Source: Exiguobacterium aurantiacum (GTDB taxonomy: Bacteria > Bacillota > Bacilli > Exiguobacteriales > Exiguobacteriaceae). From it: 64,000 bases of DNA. The position numbers were made by a program, and so were the translations under genes. Within the stretch, counting starts at the first letter, position 1. Each line of letters opens with the position of its first letter. Below the pieces are notes generated by a model that worked only from the letters and a program-made list of their open reading frames with translations, did no database searches and was not told the DNA's origin. The stretch lies in assembly GCF_001766415.1 (NCBI RefSeq), contig NZ_MKXO01000002.1, positions 1 through 64,000 on the forward strand, read 5' to 3'. This document shows, piece after piece, positions 1 to 5,823 of this stretch.

Positions 1-70
1 CGTTTTCCTGGAGACGGACTTCTAAATCTAGGGGCAAAACCAACTGGTTCATGGTATACTCTTTGTACAT
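1..70 (-). CDS. IS1182 family transposase, N-terminal fragment (runs off the window)
   Basis: Only the first 23 codons are present. The start ATG is at 70-68 on the minus strand, preceded at a good distance by GGAGGTG. The encoded N-terminus reads MYKEYTMNQLVLPLDLEVRL, which closely resembles the start of IS1182-family DDE transposases (the MNQ-x-VLPLDLE pattern is very characteristic). The frame is open to the window edge. Whether the rest of the transposase is intact cannot be judged here. Confidence 0.75.
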   Translation of the reverse strand, partial: MYKEYTMNQLVLPLDLEVRLQEN

Positions 71-169
71 AGGGGCACCTCCAAAGTTATGGTTTGGTCA
101 CTTTAACTTTATCAAAGGTCGCCCCTATCTGTTTAGTCTGAAATGCGTGCACGAACCCATAAAAATGAG

Positions 170-212
170 AAGAGGCCACCGGGAGCGAACAAGTCGCTCC
201 CGGTGGCCTCTT
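170..212. terminator. Strong perfect hairpin inside the IS leader
   Basis: Arms 172-188 and 194-210 are perfectly complementary over 17 bp (extendable to about 20 bp with flanking A/T pairs) around a 5-nt loop, and are followed by a T-rich run on the plus strand. It could terminate transcription entering the element from outside, as many IS leaders do, and may act in both directions. Confidence 0.6.
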
Positions 213-251
213 TCTTATAAATCTACTGGGTTATGTCCCAGCCTCATTTCG

Positions 252-494
252 TTAATCGCGTGTGAGTACGTTGACGAGCAACTGATGCACGACGTCATGG
301 TCACGTAGGTCGTGTAGCTTATAGTCTTTCCCGGGCAATGTATACCACTCAGCCGCCCCGACGTAAGTGATGGTGAGTTCGAGCGTGCCGTCTTCTTGGC
401 ACGTCGTCTTCAGTTCGAGCTCTCCGCTAATGACGCCGACTTCTTCAGTCATAACGCCATGTGAGGCTTTGAATGTAGAGGAATGTTGATGCAT
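252..494 (-). CDS. Small hypothetical protein downstream of the secreted nuclease
   Basis: An 80-residue acidic protein that I do not recognise. The ATG at 494 has a clear ribosome binding site (AAAGGAGT, 6-7 nt upstream). It starts 18 bp after the stop of the secreted HNH nuclease on the same strand, so the two are probably one transcript. It has no signal peptide, membrane segment or cysteine pair. The middle is rich in Thr/Glu/Leu alternation that suggests beta strands (about residues 22-45). A role linked to the nuclease (for example an inhibitor) is possible from position only. Confidence 0.6.
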   Translation of the reverse strand: MHQHSSTFKASHGVMTEEVGVISGELELKTTCQEDGTLELTITYVGAAEWYTLPGKDYKLHDLRDHDVVHQLLVNVLTRD

Positions 495-512
495 AGCAGA
501 CTCCTTTCTGAA

Positions 513-1145
513 TCAGTAAATGCAAGCGTTGATGGCGGTTTGAAGGGCCGCTTTCTCTGATGACTGGAGGCTCAGTCCCCAACGGCTCTTCGTCTCGACC
601 CACATCTTCGCATAAGCACAACGAGCCCCGGTCCGTGTCGGCTGCCATGTTGACGGGTCTTGGTCACCTTTTGAGCGGTTCGAGCTGGCTGAGACGGCAA
701 TCAGTTGCGGGCCAGTTAAATCGTTGGCGAAACTTTGGCGTTTCGTCGTCGTCCAACTGTTCGCGCCTGAACGCCATGCTTCAGCCAAAGGTACGACGTG
801 GTCGACGTCGAGGCTAGATGGCGACGTGAATGTGACTCCATCGTAGTAACTGTACCATGACCCTGACGTGACCGGGCAGTCGCCGACGTATGAGTCCGCG
901 TCGCGTTTCAAGACGATTTGACGAGTGTCACAACCGTTGCCTTGACCGCTCCAATGCGGGAACAAATCGCGGCTATAGCCGGTCATCGCACCTTCTGTCT
1001 TGACCGTCAACGCGTTCAACTTCGTGAGAGCGCTTGACTTCGATGGAATACCCGGCGGGAGCGCCGAGGCGGTCGGAGTGGTTAAGTGAAGCGTCGTGAC
1101 GACTAAGATGATGGCGAACAAAGAACTGATGCATTTTTTCAACAT
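513..1145 (-). CDS. Secreted HNH (DUF1524/GmrSD-type) endonuclease
   Basis: A 210-residue exported nuclease. The start chosen is the ATG at 1145, preceded by AGGAGG; an upstream in-frame ATG at 1208 lacks this and would bury the signal peptide. Residues 1-28 form a Sec signal peptide (MLKKC basic start, hydrophobic core, ASA cleavage motif). The catalytic region holds D113-V-D-H-V-V-P-L with H116 as likely general base, then the conserved NDLTGPQLIAVSASSNRSKG stretch (residues 141-160), typical of DUF1524-like HNH enzymes. Four cysteines in the mature part (about 72, 90, 176, 208) could form disulfides. Likely role: degradation of extracellular DNA for nutrition or competition. Confidence 0.85.
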   Translation of the reverse strand: MLKKCISSLFAIILVVTTLHLTTPTASALPPGIPSKSSALTKLNALTVKTEGAMTGYSRDLFPHWSGQGNGCDTRQIVLKRDADSYVGDCPVTSGSWYSYYDGVTFTSPSSLDVDHVVPLAEAWRSGANSWTTTKRQSFANDLTGPQLIAVSASSNRSKGDQDPSTWQPTRTGARCAYAKMWVETKSRWGLSLQSSEKAALQTAINACIY

Positions 1146-1352
1146 GTTTGTGCCTCCTATTATGTATGACGACTGAACGACTTGCATCCTCGATTTCTGA
1201 ATGCACATTGAATATACACGGCAAAGTCAGCAGAAAGATTAAAATTTACAAAAATGAATCGAAAGATTATAAAAGTTGAGGTCTGGGGCATGAAACATGA
1301 CATCAGACGTCCCGGCTTTAGAACTACTGACATACGCGTGAGGGAGAACTAT

Positions 1353-1361
1353 TGGTATAAT
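1353..1361 (+). promoter_or_regulatory. Extended -10 promoter for the DUF4317 gene
   Basis: TGGTATAAT at 1353-1361 gives a perfect sigma-A -10 hexamer (1356-1361) with the upstream TG of an extended -10. No convincing -35 is placed at 17 bp, as is usual for extended -10 promoters. It lies 40 bp upstream of the start codon at 1401. Confidence 0.5.
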
Positions 1362-1400
1362 GAAGTCGGTTTGTAGTCAAGAACGAAGGAGTTGGGTCAG

Positions 1401-2594
1401 ATGAATCAAAAAGACATCGCGGCAATCCGCAAGCATTTCAAGTTGAATGCGGAAGCGGTCAAAATCGCTGAAATTTATAATATTTACATCCGGCAAGACA
1501 GCAACGAGATCTTCCACGAAGAGATGCGGTCGTTCCCGTTTTTGGAGCAAGAGCACCAAGAGCTATTTTTGACGAGTTTTAAGAAAGTACTCGGCGGCAA
1601 GCTCGACGAGAAGCTGTTTGAAGTGAAGTTCGAGCACCCGGAAGCGGGTCAGACCGACCATACGCAGACATTGTTGTACAAAGGACTGCAGACGGAAGAC
1701 ACAGAGGACTGGGCTGCTTCGATGCAGAAAATCGCGTTGAAGATGGTCCAAGACGCCCCGTTCGAAAAAGATGTCGTCGTCACGTTCATTCGTTTCCAAT
1801 ACAATAAACCGACGCGGCGTCATTCCGAAGAAACGGAGATCGATATGCGCGACGAGGTGTACACGTCGCGGTTCATCCTCGGCAGCATCAACCAGACGGA
1901 ACTGCCGAAACAGTCGCTCGTGTTCGACTTTATCGAGCGTGAGTACAAATCGAACGTCTTCATCAATCCTGTCATCAAACTCGACGCACCCGTCGGCGGT
2001 TTCTTATTCCCATGTTTCACGGACAACGCGGCCGACGTCAACCATGTCTTGTATGCGGCCCAGAAAGCGCACCAACCGGACTTCGGTTTTATCGATAACG
2101 TATTGAATGGAACCGAGATCGTGACGGCGATCGAAGAGAAAGCGATGTTCGAGGAAGTCGTCAAAGCTGTCATCGGGGAAGAAGTCAACTTGGCGACGCT
2201 CGCCACCGTCTATGAAGAAATCAATTATTTGATCGTCGCGGAAGAAGAGCGTGAGGACGAGGATGAGACGGTCCCGATGCTTGACGCGCGAGCGGTCGAA
2301 GTCGTCTTGAAGGCGAGCGGTGTCGAGGACGTGACGACGGAGAAAGTCGAGCAGGCGTTCAAACAAGTCGTCGATGACACGCAATACGAGATGAAGGCGA
2401 GCAGCGTCGTCCCGAAATATACGTCAAAGTCGATTAAAATCAACACGAAAGTCGCGAATATCACGATCAGCCCGCAAGACTTGAAATACGTGAAGCAAGT
2501 GAACGTGAAAGGCAAACGGTGTCTGTTAATCGAATTAGAAGAGGACACGGAAATCGAAGGGTTCAAGTTGATCTCGGAAGAACTGTTCGACTAA
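1401..2594 (+). CDS. DUF4317 domain-containing protein
   Basis: A 397-residue soluble, acidic protein matching the DUF4317 family by its N-terminus (MNQKDIAAIRKHFKLNAEAV) and overall length. The function of this family is not known to me. The ATG at 1401 is preferred over an upstream TTG at 1392, because AAGGAG ends 9 nt before 1401 but touches the TTG. The central part is rich in Glu/Asp (EEEREDEDE around residues 285-295), and there is no signal peptide or membrane segment. It is monocistronic, with its own extended -10 promoter. The convergent neighbour is the DbpA helicase, 411 bp away. Confidence 0.85.
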   Translation: MNQKDIAAIRKHFKLNAEAVKIAEIYNIYIRQDSNEIFHEEMRSFPFLEQEHQELFLTSFKKVLGGKLDEKLFEVKFEHPEAGQTDHTQTLLYKGLQTEDTEDWAASMQKIALKMVQDAPFEKDVVVTFIRFQYNKPTRRHSEETEIDMRDEVYTSRFILGSINQTELPKQSLVFDFIEREYKSNVFINPVIKLDAPVGGFLFPCFTDNAADVNHVLYAAQKAHQPDFGFIDNVLNGTEIVTAIEEKAMFEEVVKAVIGEEVNLATLATVYEEINYLIVAEEEREDEDETVPMLDARAVEVVLKASGVEDVTTEKVEQAFKQVVDDTQYEMKASSVVPKYTSKSIKINTKVANITISPQDLKYVKQVNVKGKRCLLIELEEDTEIEGFKLISEELFD

Positions 2595-2802
2595 TTCATC
2601 TCGGCTGGACGAAATCCGTTGCACCCGACAGAGCTGATTGAGCATGTGCTCGCAGCGATTGTTCTCTTTACAATGTTATGTATTTCGCGGGAAATGGTGA
2701 ACGGTGATTCGCACGCTGGCTGTGCTCTGTATGCAAGGTAGAAGTGACCGGATATCGTGCACGAAACAATGCGGAATTGAAATTTTTAGAGTGAGAGATG
2801 AA

Positions 2803-2833
2803 GGTTCAGGCGACATTGCCTGAGCCTTTTTTT
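2803..2833 (+). terminator. Rho-independent terminator in the gap after DUF4317
   Basis: GGTTCAGGC pairs with GCCTGAGCC around a 6-nt loop, followed by seven T residues. It lies about 210 bp after the DUF4317 stop codon, an unusually long distance for that gene's own terminator. Confidence 0.7.
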
Positions 2834-2852
2834 GACAATCGCGTGAGGAAGG

Positions 2853-2881
2853 TTGAATTCAAGACGTGTTATCGGTATGAT
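2853..2881 (+). promoter_or_regulatory. Orphan sigma-A promoter
   Basis: TTGAAT (2853-2858), a 17-bp spacer, then TATGAT (2876-2881). The predicted start of transcription, near 2888, overlaps an imperfect cre-like half (GAAAGCGTTCTC). No coding sequence follows on this strand. Confidence 0.45.
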
Positions 2882-2926
2882 TCTGTTGAAAGCGTTCTCT
2901 CGAAACCGCTATTTTTTTACTGTTTT

Positions 2927-2942
2927 TCGAAAGCGCTTTCGA
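2927..2942. promoter_or_regulatory. cre-like palindrome (CcpA site candidate)
   Basis: TCGAAAGCGCTTTCGA is a perfect 16-bp palindrome matching the core GAAANCGNTTTC of catabolite responsive elements. The same 14-bp core occurs at 11707-11720 in front of the GH16 glucanase gene, which supports it as a genuine regulator site in this genome. Confidence 0.55.
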
Positions 2943-2959
2943 TAACGTGGTCAAAACAC

Positions 2960-2997
2960 AAAAAAAAAGGCTCGGAGAGATCAAACTCTCCGAGACC
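2960..2997 (-). terminator. Terminator of the dbpA helicase gene
   Basis: An 11-bp stem (2969-2979 with 2986-2996) and a 6-nt loop, followed on the minus strand by nine T residues. It starts 9 bp after the helicase stop codon. Confidence 0.85.
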
Positions 2998-3005
2998 TGG
3001 ATTGG

Positions 3006-4451
3006 TTATTTATGTGCTTTACTCACTTTTAGCTTTTTGCCTTTGATCGGTGTCGACTCCATCGCCTGAAGGACGAGTGAGCCTTTCCCGTTCAAGATGT
3101 CGACGTACGTCATCTGATCGGTGATCGTGATGATGCCGATGTCTTCGACTGTCACACCTGGGATTTTGGCGATCGTGCCGACGAAGTCGATGGCACGGAG
3201 TTTTTTCTTCTTCCCGCCACTGAAGTGAAGCTTCAGGATGTCTTGGTTTATGCGGGCCGTCTTGTTGTTACGGACGACGCGTCGACCGCTCAACTTCTCT
3301 TCGAACGCCGCTTTGCCGCGAGCGACTTGTGCTTCGGTCGGGGCGTCCATCGTCGGGATCTCGAACTTGATGAACGCTTCGATGGCGCGAACGAATTTAC
3401 CTTCATAAGGAGTCGCGAGCGTAAGGGCTTTCCCTTTGTTACCGGCGCGGCCTGTCCGTCCGGTCCGGTGCACGTAGCTCTCTTTTTCCATCGGGACGTC
3501 ATAGTTGATGACGAGATTGACGTTATCGATATCGATGCCGCGTGCCGCGACGTCTGTCGCTACGAGATAACGGAAGTTGCCCATCTTGAACCCTTCCATG
3601 ACGGCGAACCGGTCTTCTTGCTCGAGTCCACCGTGGAGCCGTTCACAAGAATAGCCGGCCTTATCGAGCTCGCCATACACGGTGTCGACATGCTCTTTCG
3701 TCCGGCAGAAGATGAGACAGCTGTCAGGATTTTCGACGACAGTGATGTTTTGTAACACCGACAACTTGTCTTCATTGCGGACTTCGATCAAGCCGTGCTC
3801 GATCGTCGAGGCCGTGACGCCAGCAGACTCGATCGAGATGCGGGTCGGCTCGTTCATGTGTTGTTTGCACAGACGCTCGATGTCATTCGGGAACGTGGCC
3901 GAGAACACCATCGTGACGCGATCAGTCGGTAGCTTTTGGATGATGGCTTCAACGTCGGCGAGGAAGCCGCGGTTCAACATCTCGTCCGCCTCATCGATGA
4001 TCAAGTACTTGATTTGGTCCAAGACGAGCGTTTCACGTTCGATATGGTCCATGACGCGTCCCGGTGTCCCGACGACGATATGCGTCTTCTGTTTCAAGTC
4101 TTCACGTTGTTTTGAGAACGGTTCTTTCCCGTAAACGGCAGTCGCCTTGATTCGTTTGAAGCGGCCGATGTTCGTCATGTCTTCCCGGACTTGGACGGCG
4201 AGCTCGCGTGTCGGTGTGAGAATTAACACTTGTGGTTTGTTTTCTTCCCACTCGATCATTTCAGTGATAGGAATGCCGAATGCGGCCGTCTTGCCGCTTC
4301 CGGTCTGTGCTTTGACGACTAGATCTTGGTGCTCGAGTGCGAGCGGGATGACTTTCTGTTGCACTTCTGTCGGTGCCACGTATTTCATGATGCCGAGTGC
4401 GCGTTGGATGTCTTCACTTAAGCGGTAGTCCGCAAAGTTTGGTTGATTCAT
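3006..4451 (-). CDS. dbpA: DEAD-box ATP-dependent RNA helicase DbpA (YxiN type)
   Basis: A 481-residue DEAD-box helicase that, in Bacillus, is guided by its C-terminal domain to hairpin 92 of 23S rRNA and helps large-subunit assembly. All core motifs are visible: Q-motif region (residues 1-30), AQTGSGKT (Walker A), [28 protein letters not shown] and HRTGRTGR. The last 75 residues begin with [20 protein letters not shown], the conserved entry to the DbpA RNA-binding domain. Length and sequence match B. subtilis YxiN closely. The ATG at 4451 is preceded by a weak GAGGTAA-type site. Monocistronic, with a strong terminator. Confidence 0.95.
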   Translation of the reverse strand: MNQPNFADYRLSEDIQRALGIMKYVAPTEVQQKVIPLALEHQDLVVKAQTGSGKTAAFGIPITEMIEWEENKPQVLILTPTRELAVQVREDMTNIGRFKRIKATAVYGKEPFSKQREDLKQKTHIVVGTPGRVMDHIERETLVLDQIKYLIIDEADEMLNRGFLADVEAIIQKLPTDRVTMVFSATFPNDIERLCKQHMNEPTRISIESAGVTASTIEHGLIEVRNEDKLSVLQNITVVENPDSCLIFCRTKEHVDTVYGELDKAGYSCERLHGGLEQEDRFAVMEGFKMGNFRYLVATDVAARGIDIDNVNLVINYDVPMEKESYVHRTGRTGRAGNKGKALTLATPYEGKFVRAIEAFIKFEIPTMDAPTEAQVARGKAAFEEKLSGRRVVRNNKTARINQDILKLHFSGGKKKKLRAIDFVGTIAKIPGVTVEDIGIITITDQMTYVDILNGKGSLVLQAMESTPIKGKKLKVSKAHK

Positions 4452-4522
4452 ATGTTTACCTCGTTTTCGTGTAAGAAACTTCTGTTGTAGAAATTTTCAT
4501 TAGCAATTTAGTTTACGTCTCA

Positions 4523-4678
4523 TTATACACGAAAGGGAGCGGTTCGTCGTTCATCCGTGAAATCGAGCGAGTGCGAAGGGAAGAGGTCGAACTGACTTCT
4601 ACCGTCTAACGCTAGTTGCGTCAACACTTCACCGATGACACGACCGAATTTGAAGCCGTGTCTGAACAAGTAAGATTT
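4523..4678 (-). pseudogene. Decayed C-terminus of a sarcosine oxidase/N-methyltryptophan oxidase-like flavoenzyme
   Basis: The minus strand encodes a 51-residue open stretch ending at a stop at 4523-4525. It begins KSYLFRHGFKFGRVIGEVL and continues TQLALDGRSQFDL. The HGFKF-x3-IGE-x3-LALDG pattern is the hallmark C-terminal FAD-binding end of monomeric sarcosine oxidase/SolA-type enzymes. There is no start codon, the frame is closed by a TGA just upstream, and the remainder of the roughly 370-residue enzyme is missing. It is therefore a fragment left by deletion. It lies in the 5' region of the divergent esterase gene and does not overlap a called gene. Confidence 0.6.
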
Positions 4679-4740
4679 CAGTCAACGGATAAAGCTGTCA
4701 TCAGCAAGGTAGCGGTGATTGAGAAAGGAGCATTCAGTTC

Positions 4741-5823
4741 ATGTCGACTCAAAGTAACCCGTACGAACGGTTAGTTGATGAGTTAAGTGCAGTACATATT
4801 CGAGAGACGATTGATGGCGTCGAGACGACGATCAAACCGATTCCGGACTTAAACAAACAAGGCGACCTCGACCCGCGCGTGTTGGCGAACAACAATCAAC
4901 ACGTAACAGGCGATGAGGCACCGGCACCGTTTGACCTTGAGGCCGTCCGCGCGAGCATGGGATGGCCGAACCGTGACGTGACGACACGTCCGATCACGAA
5001 GGAACCGATCACGATTCCAAGTCTTGAAGGCGACATCCCGGCCCGGCTCTATCGGCCCGAGTCAGACGAGCCGTTACCGGCCGTCCTGTTCTTCCATGGC
5101 GGCGGCTTCTTTGGCGGGACACTCGACACGGTGGAGAACCCGTGCAAAGCGCTCGCTGAGAAAGCGAACGCGGTCGTCGTCTCGGTCGACTATCGGCTCG
5201 CGCCGGAGCATCCGTTCCCGGCTGGCTTGCATGATTGCTTTCAAGCGGTCAAATGGGTATACGACCAGGCCGATGAGCTCGGGGTGTTGCGAGACACTAT
5301 CGCCGTCGCGGGCGATAGCGCCGGGGGAAATTTGGCGACCGGCTGCTGTTTACTCGATCGTGCGCAACAGACGAGCATGATCAGCTTCCAGGCACTCATC
5401 TATCCGGTCGTCAATTTAGGTTCGGTTCCGACAGATGATTACGCATGGGACATCGCACAATACGATATCCGACATCATCACGACTTGATTCGCGGGATCG
5501 TGCTAGCGCTCAGCGATTCGGATTCGATGTTCAACAACATTTATTTACAAGGTGCGACCGACGTGACGCATCCGCTCGTATCGCCCTTGTTGGCGGACGA
5601 CTTGAAGAACCTCCCGCCCGCGCTTATCGTGACGGCGGAGTACGATTATTTGCGCTTAGAAGGCGAGGCGTATGCGCGGAAACTCGCGCGCGACGGCGTG
5701 AAGACGAGACTGATTCAATACCGAGGGATGGACCACGCCTTCCTCGATAAAATCGGGGACTATCCGCAAGCTGAAGACTGTATGAACGAAATCGCAAACG
5801 AAATGAAGGAGCTGACCACATGA
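4741..5823 (+). CDS. Alpha/beta hydrolase, acetyl-esterase/HSL family
   Basis: A 360-residue cytoplasmic esterase of the hormone-sensitive-lipase group. The oxyanion-hole motif FFHGGGFFGG (about residue 117-126) and the nucleophile elbow GDSAGG (about residue 192) are intact, with the late Asp (near DYLRLEGE) and His (GMDHAFLD, about residue 334) completing the triad. The ATG at 4741 has GAGAAAGGAG upstream. The stop overlaps the start of the GH3 gene (ATGA, 5820-5823), so translation is coupled; together this suggests removal of acyl groups from oligosaccharides or glycosides before GH3 cleavage. No signal peptide is present. Confidence 0.85.
   Translation: MSTQSNPYERLVDELSAVHIRETIDGVETTIKPIPDLNKQGDLDPRVLANNNQHVTGDEAPAPFDLEAVRASMGWPNRDVTTRPITKEPITIPSLEGDIPARLYRPESDEPLPAVLFFHGGGFFGGTLDTVENPCKALAEKANAVVVSVDYRLAPEHPFPAGLHDCFQAVKWVYDQADELGVLRDTIAVAGDSAGGNLATGCCLLDRAQQTSMISFQALIYPVVNLGSVPTDDYAWDIAQYDIRHHHDLIRGIVLALSDSDSMFNNIYLQGATDVTHPLVSPLLADDLKNLPPALIVTAEYDYLRLEGEAYARKLARDGVKTRLIQYRGMDHAFLDKIGDYPQAEDCMNEIANEMKELTT

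Larger units (their letters stand above)
1..245 (-). mobile_element. End of an IS1182-type insertion sequence (partial)
   Basis: The window begins inside an insertion sequence: the 5' end of a transposase gene reading off the left edge, its leader, a strong hairpin (170-212), and a candidate terminal repeat. The outer edge is set at about 245, after a motif that reads GAGGCTGGGACATAACCC on the minus strand (228-245); motifs of the form GGCTGGGACATAA are my recollection of IS1182-family ends in Firmicutes. The other end and any target-site duplication lie outside the window, so the exact boundary is inferred. Confidence 0.5.
2595..3005. other. 411-bp convergent intergenic region with promoter, cre-like palindrome and two terminators
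   Basis: No gene is called here. A 48-codon open stretch directly after the DUF4317 stop (about 2595-2740) has no start or ribosome site and no recognisable product. A terminator-like hairpin is at 2803-2833, a good sigma-A promoter on the plus strand at 2853-2881, a cre-like perfect palindrome at 2927-2942, and the helicase terminator at 2960-2997. A plus-strand transcript from this promoter would meet no coding sequence before the helicase 3' end, so this is either a regulatory RNA locus or the relic of a lost CcpA-controlled gene. Confidence 0.5.

Noticed and set aside
1275-1310. A second IS-end-like motif (GGTCTGGGGCATG)
   Set aside because: Only a partial likeness to the terminal repeat, and explained as a short hairpin; no transposase nearby.
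2597-2740. A 48-codon open stretch after the DUF4317 gene
   Set aside because: No start codon or ribosome site, no family likeness, and no codon signal; treated as non-coding in the gap entry.
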